A DNA stretch of 64,000 nucleotides. Source: Angelakisella massiliensis (GTDB lineage Bacteria > Bacillota > Clostridia > Oscillospirales > Ruminococcaceae). The position numbers and the translations under genes are program-made. Under the pieces are notes generated by a model. That model was not told the DNA's origin. It ran no database searches and was given only the letters and a program-made list of their open reading frames with translations. Positions 16,987 through 25,238 of this stretch are shown here, piece after piece. The stretch is taken from contig NZ_LT629945.1 of the NCBI RefSeq assembly GCF_900104675.1, forward strand, positions 377,001 through 441,000. Reading direction: 5' to 3'. Every line of letters starts with the position of its first letter. Within the stretch, counting starts at the first letter, position 1.

Positions 16987-18495
16987 ATGAAGCAGCGCAC
17001 TTACATCGCAATCGACCTCAAGAGTTTCTACGCTTCGGTGGAATGCCGGGAGCGCGGGCTTGACCCCATGGACACCAATCTTGTTGTGGCGGATGAAAGC
17101 CGCACTGACAAGACCATCTGCCTTGCCGTCACCCCAAGCCTCAAAAGCTATGGCATTTCCGGCCGGGGGCGGCTCTTTGAGGTCAGGCAGCGGGTCAGGG
17201 AGGCCAACGCCGGACGGCGGCACGACGCTCCGGGCAGAGTGCTGGAGGGCAAGTCACACTTCATCTCTGAGCTGCAACAAAACCCGAAGCTGGAAATCGA
17301 CTTCATCATCGCCCCGCCCCGCATGGCCTACTACATGGAATACAGCACAAAGATCTACGAGGTCTACCTGAAATACATCGCCCCGGAGGACATCGTGGTC
17401 TACTCCATCGACGAGGTATTCATGGATGTGACCGACTACCTGAATACCTACAAGCTGTCTGCCCATGACCTTGCCATGAAGATCATACTGGATGTCATTG
17501 AGACAACAGGCATCACGGCCACGGCGGGGATCGGCACCAACCTCTTTCTCTGTAAGGTGGCCATGGATATTGTGGCGAAGCATATCCCAGCGGATGAAAA
17601 CGGGGTACGCATCGCCCAGCTGGACGAGATGACCTACCGGCAGACCATGTGGTCGCATCAGCCTCTCACCGACTTCTGGCGGGTAGGCCGTGGCTATGCA
17701 AAGAAGCTGGAAGAGCATGGGATGTTCACCATGGGCGATGTGGCGCGGATGTCCGAGCGCAACGAGGACCTACTGTATCAACTCTTTGGGAAAAATGCGG
17801 AGTTGCTCATCGACCATGCGTGGGGCTGGGAGCCGGCCACCATTGAGGCGATCAAGGCATACAGGCCAAGCTCCAACAGCTTAGGCTCCGGGCAGGTGCT
17901 TCACTGTCCCTACAATGCGGAGAAGGCACGGCTTGTCCTGCGGGAGATGGCCGATATGCTCTCGCTGGATCTGGTGGACAAGGGGCTTGTCACCGATCAG
18001 CTGGTGGTGACGGTGGGCTATGACATCGAAAACCTCACCGACCCGGCCAGAAAAGCAAAGTACCACGGTGCGGTTGTGAAGGATCATTACGGACGCCAGA
18101 TCCCCAAACACGCCCATGGCACCATCAATCTGGACGGACACACATCATCTACACGCAAAATAATGTGCGCTGCGGCAGAGTTGTTTGATTGCATTGTAGG
18201 CAAAAACCTTCTCATCCGAAGGCTGAATGTGGTGGCGAACCATGTCCTTCCGAAAGAGTCTGCGCCGGTGAAAAACGGGGGCTTTGAACAGCTCGACCTG
18301 TTTACCGACTATGCCGCACAACAGGCGCAGCAGGAACGGGAAAAGCAGGAATTGGAGCGGGAGCAGAAAATGCAGACGGCTATGCTGACCATCAAGAAGA
18401 AGTTCGGCAAGAATGCGATCCTCCGGGGAATGAATTTGGAAGAAGGGGCAACGGCCAAGGACAGGAACGGGCAGATTGGAGGGCATAGGGCGTGA
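16987..18495 (+). CDS. Y-family DNA polymerase (UmuC/UvrX type)
   Basis: 502 residues. The palm motif YIAIDLKSFYASVEC carries the metal-binding Asp. VYSIDEVFMDVTDY carries the SIDE catalytic pair, and AGIGTNLFLCKVAMD and WRVGRGYAKKLEEHG are the helix-hairpin-helix. FEQLDLF near residue 440 is a likely sliding-clamp-binding motif. The protein performs error-prone translesion synthesis. Association with YolD and ImmA-type regulators indicates an inducible mutagenesis cassette carried by the ICE. The stop overlaps the next gene's GTG start. Confidence 0.93.
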   Translation: MKQRTYIAIDLKSFYASVECRERGLDPMDTNLVVADESRTDKTICLAVTPSLKSYGISGRGRLFEVRQRVREANAGRRHDAPGRVLEGKSHFISELQQNPKLEIDFIIAPPRMAYYMEYSTKIYEVYLKYIAPEDIVVYSIDEVFMDVTDYLNTYKLSAHDLAMKIILDVIETTGITATAGIGTNLFLCKVAMDIVAKHIPADENGVRIAQLDEMTYRQTMWSHQPLTDFWRVGRGYAKKLEEHGMFTMGDVARMSERNEDLLYQLFGKNAELLIDHAWGWEPATIEAIKAYRPSSNSLGSGQVLHCPYNAEKARLVLREMADMLSLDLVDKGLVTDQLVVTVGYDIENLTDPARKAKYHGAVVKDHYGRQIPKHAHGTINLDGHTSSTRKIMCAAAELFDCIVGKNLLIRRLNVVANHVLPKESAPVKNGGFEQLDLFTDYAAQQAQQEREKQELEREQKMQTAMLTIKKKFGKNAILRGMNLEEGATAKDRNGQIGGHRA

Positions 18496-19151
18496 AAATT
18501 GCCACATGGAATGTGGAGCGGCTCAGGCACAAAAAACAGCTCGACCAGATACAAGGCTTATGTGATGGCATCCATGCCGACATCCTTGTGCTGACCGAGA
18601 CAGACAAGCGGCTGCATCCCGATTATGCCTTCTGCTGCGAGACCACATCATTGATGGGAGATAAGACCATTCCCTATGCCGTCACAGAAAATCGCGTCTC
18701 GCTTTACACCAACTATCCCGTTGTTCGGCTGCATCAAACCTATGATTCGCGTACCGCCCTCTGTGCTGAGCTAAAGACGGAAAAAGGGAATCTGCTGGTG
18801 TATGGGACAATCATAGGTACGCTGGGCAATCGTCATTCTTCCTTCATGGAACAACTGCACCGGCAGTGTGATGACATTCGCCGCCTGTCCGAATTGGGCG
18901 ATGGGATATGTGTCTGCGGAGATTTTAACTGCTCCTTCTCGGATAACTACTGTTTCACACAGGCCGCAAGGACAACGCTTCTGGATTTGTTTCGTGATAC
19001 AGGATTGACCCTTTTGACCGAAAGACAGACAGAGTGCATTGACCACATTGCCGTGTCAAGCAGTATGGTTACCACCAAACGGCCAGTTCTGGAAGAATGG
19101 AATGTGGACAAGCGTTTATCCGACCACAAGGGAATTGTGGTCACCTTTTGA
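18492..19151 (+). CDS. Endonuclease/exonuclease/phosphatase-family protein
   Basis: 219 residues from a GTG overlapping the polymerase stop (GTGA). Family motifs are KIATWNVERL, LVLTETD, CGDFNCS, CIDHIAVS and LSDHKGI, covering the catalytic Asn, Glu, Asp and His positions. The family hydrolyses phosphodiesters, for example in AP-endonuclease action. Coupling to a lesion-bypass polymerase suggests a DNA-repair role (inference). Confidence 0.85.
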   Translation: MKIATWNVERLRHKKQLDQIQGLCDGIHADILVLTETDKRLHPDYAFCCETTSLMGDKTIPYAVTENRVSLYTNYPVVRLHQTYDSRTALCAELKTEKGNLLVYGTIIGTLGNRHSSFMEQLHRQCDDIRRLSELGDGICVCGDFNCSFSDNYCFTQAARTTLLDLFRDTGLTLLTERQTECIDHIAVSSSMVTTKRPVLEEWNVDKRLSDHKGIVVTF

Positions 19152-19165
19152 GGGGGGCAAAAATC

Positions 19166-19570
19166 ATGAAAACACAGTATGATGACATCATCCATCTGCC
19201 CCATCATGTCTCCAAAACAAGGCCGCAGATGTCCATGCTGGACAGAGCGGCACAGTTTTCCCCCTTCGCCGCTCTCACCGGCTACGAGGATGCCATCCAG
19301 GAAACCGGACGGCTGACAGATACAAAAGTGGAGATTGGGGAGGAAGTGCGGGAGGAGCTGGACCGGAAACAGCAGTACCTTCAGGACATCATAGCAGACC
19401 GACCGGAGATCACCATTACCTACTTCGTCCCGGATGAGAGGAAGGCCGGAGGCTCCTATACATCCCACACCGGCAGTCTGAAACGGATTGACTATTATGA
19501 GCGAGTATTTGTTCTGACCGATGGGACGAAAATCCCACTGGATGAGATCGCCGATATCGAGTGGGAATGA
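19166..19570 (+). CDS. YolD-like protein
   Basis: 134 residues from ATG 19166 with GAGGGGGG upstream. MSMLDRAAQFSPFAALTGY is the N-terminal signature. The C-terminus (IDYYERVFVLTDGTKIPLDE) is the YolD WYL-like strand region. YolD genes accompany UvrX/UmuC polymerases in Bacillota and are proposed functional homologs of UmuD. It closes the polymerase operon. Confidence 0.85.
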   Translation: MKTQYDDIIHLPHHVSKTRPQMSMLDRAAQFSPFAALTGYEDAIQETGRLTDTKVEIGEEVREELDRKQQYLQDIIADRPEITITYFVPDERKAGGSYTSHTGSLKRIDYYERVFVLTDGTKIPLDEIADIEWE

Positions 19571-19628
19571 CGCTCGAAACGGCGAAAACCCGCATGAATA
19601 CAGGCTTTTTTGCCCGTCCATACTGCTC

Positions 19629-19651
19629 TTGATACTGGATTGATACTATTT
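19629..19651. repeat. Putative left attachment site of the tet(W) mobilizable unit
   Basis: TTGATACT at 19629 and TGATACTATTT at 19641 recur as TGATACTATTT (28293) and TTGATACT (28303) at the other end of the tet(W) unit. Both lie in intergenic DNA, and the enclosed segment carries its own integrase. This fits a short tyrosine-recombinase core, but the repeat is only 11 bp. Confidence 0.4.
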
Positions 19652-19689
19652 GTGTCCGCCCGGTATTCTCAAGAGAAAAATCCCAAAAG

Positions 19690-19748
19690 GACAAGCAAAA
19701 CCGCCCTGCTGAACGACAAATTCAGCAGGGCGGTTTTTTTGCTTGTCT
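19690..19748. terminator. Strong bidirectional terminator
   Basis: AAAACCGCCCTGCTGAA / TTCAGCAGGGCGGTTTT with a GACAA-type loop, flanked by further matching GACAAGCA/TGCTTGTC. It has a T7 run on the + side and A4 (T4 on -) on the other. It separates the YolD operon from the convergent XRE gene. Confidence 0.9.
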
Positions 19749-20305
19749 TATTTATTTTTCCGCCAAGGGATATAATATTCGCTTTCCAGGCCATCGTCGC
19801 AGGTATGGGGCCAGTTGAGTTTCCATTCAAAATACTCTTCCCTGGTGATCTCCCCGGCGTGTAACTCCTGCTGACGAAAAAGCCATTCCCGCATGAACTC
19901 GTCCACAAGGCCATACTGGAAGTACATACCCACGGGAGGGTGTGCGGGCCAGTCATCGCTATCATTGTACCGTACAGCGGTATCATCAGCGGCCCCTGCT
20001 CTGCCCGGATTGCGGACAAGTTGGAACAGGCGGATAGCGCCAGGGCTGTCCTCGTCCAGCCAGAAGAATGTCCGCATGAAGTCCTCGGCAGAGCCGGGGG
20101 CGATGGTGTAGAAGTTCTGGCGGTCTACCCGCAGCGCCTCGGCCATCTTGTCCAGCAGTTCCCGTTTCGGAACACGGTAATTCGTCTCATACTGGGCGAT
20201 CCGGTTGTCCGCTCCCTTTTCCTCAAAGCCGATAGCAAGCCCCAATTCCTTTTGTGTCATGCCTCGAAAGGTGCGGATTTTCTTTATCTTGTCTCCGACT
20301 GTCAT
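19748..20305 (-). CDS. XRE-family regulator of the tet(W) unit
   Basis: 185 residues. The N-terminal helix-turn-helix is MTQKELGLAIGFEEKGADNR, followed by 'RIAQYETNYRVPKRELLDKMA'-like XRE sequence split by a short insert. The C-terminal domain is unassigned and acidic with several Trp. It is transcribed away from xis/int. It is a natural candidate for repressing the divergent promoter at 20390-20419 through the ATTAACA palindrome. Confidence 0.82.
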   Translation of the reverse strand: MTVGDKIKKIRTFRGMTQKELGLAIGFEEKGADNRIAQYETNYRVPKRELLDKMAEALRVDRQNFYTIAPGSAEDFMRTFFWLDEDSPGAIRLFQLVRNPGRAGAADDTAVRYNDSDDWPAHPPVGMYFQYGLVDEFMREWLFRQQELHAGEITREEYFEWKLNWPHTCDDGLESEYYIPWRKNK

Positions 20306-20389
20306 AATATCCCACCGCCTTTGCCAATAGTATAGCGCAAAAAAGCGAAAGATGCAAGATAATCTTTAACAAAAATGCGAAATAAATTC

Positions 20390-20449
20390 TTGACATTAAC
20401 ACTTATGTTAATGTATAATGAAGATGGTGACATTAACATATTTGCGAAA
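20390..20449 (+). promoter_or_regulatory. xis-int promoter with overlapping palindromic operator
   Basis: TTGACA (20390-20395), 18-bp spacer, TATAAT (20414-20419). The spacer is filled by the palindrome ATTAACA-CTTA-TGTTAAT (20395-20412). A further half site occurs in ATTAACATATTTGCGAAA (20432-20449). This 18-mer is repeated exactly at 28345-28362. The layout predicts repression by a dimeric regulator. Confidence 0.75.
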
Positions 20450-20471
20450 CTAAAATAAGGAGGTGCTGACC

Positions 20472-20660
20472 ATGGAAAAGGAGCTGTTTGTGAGAGCAGA
20501 GGAGGTCGCCAGGGAGCTGGGCATTTCCAAGCCCTACGCCTACAAGCTGGTGCGGGAGATGAACGAGGAGCTGAAGAAAAAAGGCTTTCTCACCATTCCC
20601 GGACGGGTAAGCAGGCGCTACTTCGAGGAAAAATTCTATGGGCTGCGGGACAGACAATAA
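20472..20660 (+). CDS. xis: Excisionase-like DNA-binding protein
   Basis: 62 residues from ATG 20472, AAGGAGG upstream. It is a small MerR/excisionase-type helix-turn-helix (VRAEEVARELGISKPYAYKL) ending in the wing PGRVSRRYFEEKFYG. It lies directly before the integrase and probably steers it towards excision. Confidence 0.78.
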   Translation: MEKELFVRAEEVARELGISKPYAYKLVREMNEELKKKGFLTIPGRVSRRYFEEKFYGLRDRQ

Positions 20661-20673
20661 GGAGGGAACCACA

Positions 20674-21750
20674 ATGCCGGCATACAAAGACAAGGCAAAG
20701 GGCACATGGTATGCGTCCTTTTACTACGAGGACTGGACGGGCAAGAAAGTAAAGAAAATGAAACGGGGCTTTCCCACCAAGCGGGAGGCTCTGGAGTGGG
20801 AGCGGACATTCCTGCAACAACAGACCGCCGACCTGGAAATGACCTTTGAAAACTTCGTGGCTGTCTATGTGGCGGACATGAAAGGCCGTATCAAGGAAAA
20901 CACCTGGGGGACGAAAGAGCATATCCTCTACAAGAAGTTGGTGCCGTACTTCGGCAAGCGGAAGATGTGCGACATTCACTCCAAGGAGGTCATCGCCTGG
21001 CAGAATGAAATGCTGGGTTACCGGGACAAGAACGGCAAGCCCTACTCTCCGGTGTACTTAAAAACGCTGCACAATCAGTTGAGCGCCGTGTTCAACCATG
21101 CGGTACGGCACTACAATCTAAAGGTCAATCCCGCTGCCCAGGCGGGCAATATGGGAAAGCCAAAGGGACGGGAAATGCTGTTCTGGACAAAGGCGGAGTA
21201 TCTGAAATTCGCCGAGGCCATGATGGACAAGCCCCTTTCCTATTACGCCTTTGAAATGCTCTACTGGTGCGGCGTCCGGGAGGGGGAGCTGCTGGCCCTC
21301 ACTCCTGGCGACTTCGACTTTGAGAAACAGACCGTCACCATCTCCAAGTCCTACCAGCGGATTAAGGGCAAGGATGTGATTACCGACCCCAAGACCCCTA
21401 AGAGCAACCGGGTCATTCAAATGCCCGCTTTCCTCTGTGAAGAAATGCGAGACTATATCAAGAGCCTGTATGGGGTGAAGCCCACCGACCGCATTTTCAC
21501 GGTGACAAAATCCTACCTCCACCGGGAGATGGACAGGGGTGCGAAAGAGGCCGGGGTAAAGCGGATCAGAATACACGACCTGAGGCACTCCCACATTTCG
21601 CTGCTCATTGACATGGGCTTTACGGCCCTGGCAATCGCTGACCGGGTGGGACATGAAAGCATTGATATTACCTACCGCTACGCCCACCTGTTCCCCACCC
21701 GGCAGGCGGAGATGGCGGACAAACTGGACATGGAGCGAAAGGGGGCCTAA
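20674..21750 (+). CDS. int: Tyrosine integrase
   Basis: 358 residues from ATG 20674 with AAGGAGG. The N-terminal arm-binding domain is rich in aromatic and Lys residues (KGTWYASFYYEDW), followed by a SAM-like core-binding domain. Catalytic residues visible: Arg in CGVREGE, Lys within ITDPKTPKS, HDLRHSH (H-x-x-R), GHE and the nucleophile in TYRYAHLFP. It integrates and excises the 8.7-kb tet(W) unit. Confidence 0.93.
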   Translation: MPAYKDKAKGTWYASFYYEDWTGKKVKKMKRGFPTKREALEWERTFLQQQTADLEMTFENFVAVYVADMKGRIKENTWGTKEHILYKKLVPYFGKRKMCDIHSKEVIAWQNEMLGYRDKNGKPYSPVYLKTLHNQLSAVFNHAVRHYNLKVNPAAQAGNMGKPKGREMLFWTKAEYLKFAEAMMDKPLSYYAFEMLYWCGVREGELLALTPGDFDFEKQTVTISKSYQRIKGKDVITDPKTPKSNRVIQMPAFLCEEMRDYIKSLYGVKPTDRIFTVTKSYLHREMDRGAKEAGVKRIRIHDLRHSHISLLIDMGFTALAIADRVGHESIDITYRYAHLFPTRQAEMADKLDMERKGA

Positions 21751-21753
21751 ATC

Positions 21754-22074
21754 ATGTCAGTGAAAAATCTTGACCGACACAACCGCTGGAGAAACAAAAC
21801 TGTGGCTTTCCGGGTGTCCCCGGATGAGGACAGGGAAATTGAAACCGCTGTGCGGCTCTCCGGCCTTACCAAACAGGACTACATCACCCGACGGCTGCTG
21901 TGCCGGGATGTGGTGGTACAGGGCAACCCCAGGGTGTATAAGGCCCTGCGGAACGAGCTGGCCGCCGTTCTGGAAGAACTGGAGCGTATCGAGGCCGGGA
22001 ATGGCGTGGATGGGGAGTTGCTGGACACCATCCGGCTGATCGCCGCCATCATGGACGGCATGAGGGAGGATTGA
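21754..22074 (+). CDS. MobC-like relaxosome protein
   Basis: 106 residues, 3 bases after int. The N-terminus (NKTVAFRVSPDEDREIE, then SGLTKQDYITRRLL) is the ribbon-helix-helix pattern of mobilization accessory proteins. The C-terminus is helical. It probably binds oriT and assists the MOB-V relaxase encoded 1.6 kb downstream. Confidence 0.75.
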   Translation: MSVKNLDRHNRWRNKTVAFRVSPDEDREIETAVRLSGLTKQDYITRRLLCRDVVVQGNPRVYKALRNELAAVLEELERIEAGNGVDGELLDTIRLIAAIMDGMRED

Positions 22075-22077
22075 TAG

Positions 22078-23232
22078 ATGGATAGATTGCAAGAGAAAAC
22101 GACTGCCCCATATCCGCCTGTTGGCGCAGACGGGGGACAGTCGCTCTCACAAAAACCTAACCAAAGTATAGCAGAGGGCGTGACAGAACACAAGCCCCCG
22201 GAAAGAGATTTGGAGGAAATCCTGCGGCAGATAAGCCGGGTCAATGACCCGGCCTATCTGCCTACCGTGTCTATGAATGACCTCTACGAACAGGTGTACC
22301 CCGGCAGACCTCCTGTGGTAGACGGTCTGCTCTATGCGGGGACATATCTCTTTGTGGGCGCTCCCAAGGTGGGCAAGTCCTTTCTCATGGCCCAGCTTGC
22401 CTATCATGTGAGTATGGGCCTTTCCCTGTGGGGGTATGAGGTGCGCCAGGGGACAGTCCTCTATCTGGCCCTGGAGGACAACCACCGTCGCTTACAGGAG
22501 CGGTTGTACCGGATGTTTGGAGTAGAGAGTACCGGAAACCTGTTCTTTGCCATCGGAGCTAAGCAGCTCGGCGGTGGCCTGGAGGAGCAGCTAAAGGGCT
22601 TTGTCCGGGAACACACGGACACCCGGCTTATTATCATCGACACCCTGCAAAAAATCCGGGAGGCCGGGGCAGAGAAGTACAGCTATGCCAACGACTATGA
22701 GGTAATCACCAAACTGAAACGGTTTGCCGATATAAGCGGGGTTTGCCTCCTGGTTGTACATCACACCCGCAAGCAGCAGGCCGATGATAAGTTTGATATG
22801 ATCTCCGGCACCAACGGCTTATTGGGTGCGGCAGACGGGGCCTTTCTGCTCCAAAAGGAGCGGCGGGCAGACAACGCCGCCACCCTGGACATTTCTGGGC
22901 GGGATCAGCAAGACCAGCGCCTCTACCTCAAGCGGGACGAGGAACGGCTTGTGTGGGAGCTGGAGCGGCGGGAAACGGAGCTGCGGCAGGAGCCGCCTGA
23001 CCCGGTGTTGGAGGCTGTTGCCGCCCTGGTAACGGCGGAACGGCCAGAGTGGAGAGGGACGGCCACGGAACTTGTCGCCGCCCTGGGGCTGGATATGAAA
23101 CCCAATGCCCTGGCTATGCGGCTGAATGTCCGGGCGTGGCGGCTGTCCTATGAGTACCACATCCACTATGAAAGCGCCCGAACCCATGCCGGGCGGAGTA
23201 TCAAGCTCACGTTGGAGGAACCCCAGGCGTGA
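22078..23232 (+). CDS. RepA/RecA-like P-loop ATPase
   Basis: 384 residues. FVGAPKVGKSFLM is the Walker A motif, LYLALEDN is the characteristic strand after it, and RLIIIDTLQKIR is Walker B. CLLVVHHTRKQ follows. This is the AAA_25 pattern of RSF1010 RepA-type hexameric helicases. The C-terminus resembles a winged helix. In mobilizable elements it may support replication of the excised circle. Confidence 0.8.
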   Translation: MDRLQEKTTAPYPPVGADGGQSLSQKPNQSIAEGVTEHKPPERDLEEILRQISRVNDPAYLPTVSMNDLYEQVYPGRPPVVDGLLYAGTYLFVGAPKVGKSFLMAQLAYHVSMGLSLWGYEVRQGTVLYLALEDNHRRLQERLYRMFGVESTGNLFFAIGAKQLGGGLEEQLKGFVREHTDTRLIIIDTLQKIREAGAEKYSYANDYEVITKLKRFADISGVCLLVVHHTRKQQADDKFDMISGTNGLLGAADGAFLLQKERRADNAATLDISGRDQQDQRLYLKRDEERLVWELERRETELRQEPPDPVLEAVAALVTAERPEWRGTATELVAALGLDMKPNALAMRLNVRAWRLSYEYHIHYESARTHAGRSIKLTLEEPQA

Positions 23233-23235
23233 CGA

Positions 23236-23660
23236 CCGTGACAGCTGTGACAGCTTTTCGGAGTGCGGAGGCGGTGTGTAAAACATCGTCACGGTCGTCA
23301 CGGCTGTCACGGGGAGCGGGGGCGAAAGTCAAGGGGGGCATACCTGCGGGTGGAGATTGCCGCAAGTCAATACAACCCGTACCCCTTGACTTTCGGCCCA
23401 CGGAAAACACTTGCCGGGCGGTGGAAAGGCCCCTGGCCTTTCCACCCTGCCCAACGGCGAGTGACAAAGTTTAGGCGGGGTGCAGGGTGCCCTTTTCAAA
23501 GGGCGGCCCTGCTGGGGGAGGCAACCGCAGTTGCCGGGGGCAAAGCCCCCACACCACCCCGTAGGGCGCAAATGCGCTTTTGATGGCCGTCAGGCTGTCA
23601 AAAGTGCTTTTGCGTTACTTTCGCAGAAAGTAACAAAGGCTCGCCGCTTGCGCGGCGGAA
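23236..23660. other. Candidate oriT / replication region of the MOB-V unit
   Basis: About 440 bp without a convincing gene, densely packed with inverted repeats. Examples are GGTGGAAAGGCC-CCT-GGCCTTTCCACC (23420-23446), GCGCTTTTGA/TCAAAAGTGC (23574-23607) and GTTACTTTC-GCA-GAAAGTAAC (23614-23634). It opens with alternating GTGACNG repeats (23228-23312). Its position just before a MOB-V relaxase is where oriT is expected. The nic site cannot be assigned. Confidence 0.55.
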
Positions 23661-23678
23661 AAGGGAGGAGGGATTGAT

Positions 23679-24866
23679 TTGAAAAGGACAATCAGCGCCA
23701 TGGTGGGCCAAGGATCGGTGAACCATAACAGTAGAAAATTCCACGCCAAGAACACTGACCCGGAACGCTCCCACTTGAATATAACCTACTGCCAGGAGAA
23801 TATCAAGGCGGTGTACCATGAACTCTTTGACGAGGCTCTGGAACGGTACAACGCTAAACAAACCAGGGCCGACAGAAGGATAGAGGATTACTATGAGAAG
23901 ATCCGCTCCGGCAAGCAGGAAAAGCCGTTCCATGAAATCATCCTGCAAGTGGGCAATCGAGATGATATGAGCGCCGACAGCGAGGAGGGACAGCTTGCGG
24001 CAGCGGTTTTGGACGAGTACATGAAGGGCTTTCAAGAGCGCAACCCCCAACTCCGGGTGTTCTCTGCCCACCTCCACATGGACGAGGCTACGCCCCATCT
24101 GCACATTGACTTTGTACCATTCACCACCGGGAGCAAGCGAGGGCTGGACACGAGGGTATCTTTGAAACAGGCGTTAGCGGCCCAGGGTTTCCAGGGCGGC
24201 ACCAGAGGGGACACAGAGTGGAGCCAGTGGGTGCGCTCGGAAAAGGAGCAGCTTTCCCTGGTCATGGAGCGCCACGGGATTGAGTGGGAGGACAAAGGCA
24301 CCCACGACAAGCACTTGTCTGTGCTGGACTACAAGAAAGAGCAGCGGGCAAAGGAGATCGCCGTTCTGGAGACGGTCAAGGCGGAGAAAGAAAACCAGGT
24401 GGAGAGCCAGGAACGGCGGCTCAAAGAACTTGCCCCGGCGGTGAAAAATATGGAGCGGTTGGCAGCGGATTTCTCCGCCAATCCGGAGGAGATTTTGCCG
24501 GAGCCGGGAACGCTGGAAACAGGCCGGGCCTACCGAGAGAAAAAGGCAAAGCCCCTGCTGGCCCAAATCGTCAAGGTGCTGCGCTCCCTGTATCTGGCCT
24601 ATGTGGAGCTGCGGGGGAAATTTGAGCGTCTGCAAGGGGACTATGGCCGGGTGAGGGAGAGCAACATCCGCCTGTCTGATCGATTGCAGGAGGTCAAGTT
24701 GGAAAACAAGGCCATGCGGCAAGTCTCCGCTGACTATGAGCGGGTCAAAAGGGCCTTTGGCCCAGAACAAGTGGACAGAATATTAGAGGCAGCTTACCAG
24801 CAGGAACATGCCGAAAAGGAACGGAAACGGGCCGCAAAGTCAAAAATTCGGATAGACGCACGATAA
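23679..24866 (+). CDS. mob: Pre/Mob (MOB-V) relaxase
   Basis: 395 residues from a TTG start preceded by GGGAGGAGGG. It has the N-terminal 'SAMVGQGSVNHNSRKF' motif and the histidine triad block AHLHMDEATPHLHIDFVPF. A coiled-coil-rich C-terminus follows. MOB-V relaxases nick oriT and attach to DNA during mobilization by another element's secretion system. The ICE transfer operon at 46-64 kb could supply that machinery. Confidence 0.9.
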   Translation: MKRTISAMVGQGSVNHNSRKFHAKNTDPERSHLNITYCQENIKAVYHELFDEALERYNAKQTRADRRIEDYYEKIRSGKQEKPFHEIILQVGNRDDMSADSEEGQLAAAVLDEYMKGFQERNPQLRVFSAHLHMDEATPHLHIDFVPFTTGSKRGLDTRVSLKQALAAQGFQGGTRGDTEWSQWVRSEKEQLSLVMERHGIEWEDKGTHDKHLSVLDYKKEQRAKEIAVLETVKAEKENQVESQERRLKELAPAVKNMERLAADFSANPEEILPEPGTLETGRAYREKKAKPLLAQIVKVLRSLYLAYVELRGKFERLQGDYGRVRESNIRLSDRLQEVKLENKAMRQVSADYERVKRAFGPEQVDRILEAAYQQEHAEKERKRAAKSKIRIDAR

Positions 24867-24876
24867 TCACCAAAAC

Positions 24877-24910
24877 CGGAGGGTATTCCAGTGAATACCC
24901 TCCGATTTTA
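24877..24910 (+). terminator. Terminator after mob
   Basis: Perfect 12-bp hairpin CGGAGGGTATTC-CAGT-GAATACCCTCCG followed by ATTTTATTT. It insulates the tet(W) promoter from upstream transcription. Confidence 0.85.
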
Positions 24911-24935
24911 TTTGTGGAATCGGTAAAATGATTTC

Positions 24936-25206
24936 TTGTTTTTTAGAGCGTACTATGATATACTGCTATTATCCTGATTTGAGGAGTCTATCAAATATGC
25001 GGCAAGGTATTCTTAAATAAAATTTGATAATGGGCGCAAAAATGATTGCCCCTTGCAGGGGCTTGGTTTTTGTACCCAATTTTAAGAATACTTTTGCCTT
25101 TTTAGTAAATATCGTGACGGACCGCGGCTTATGTAAGTCGTGTATGTTTCTGTGTGTCCGAAGTCATGATCCCCAGCGGTAAAAGTATTAGCCGCTGGGG
25201 ATTTTT
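24936..25206 (+). promoter_or_regulatory. tet(W) promoter, leader peptide and attenuator
   Basis: The promoter is TTGTTT (24936) with a 17-bp spacer and TATACT (24959-24964). A short leader ORF encoding MRQGILK runs 24997-25020. Its GTATTCTTAAA is complementary to TTTAAGAATAC at 25081-25091. A hairpin GCCCCTTGCAGGGGC lies at about 25049-25063. CCCCAGCGG...CCGCTGGGG-ATTTTT (25171-25206) is an intrinsic terminator just before the gene. This is the known tet(M)-family arrangement, where ribosome behaviour on the leader under tetracycline favours read-through. Confidence 0.85.
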
Positions 25207-25238
25207 GCGCCCATTCGGGCCTTGTATGGAGGATAGAC

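Noticed and set aside
23229-23677. Several overlapping short ORFs between the RepA-like gene and mob
   Set aside because: They conflict in frame, are rich in Arg, Gly and Pro, lack RBSs and cover dense inverted repeats. A structured non-coding oriT-like region is more likely.
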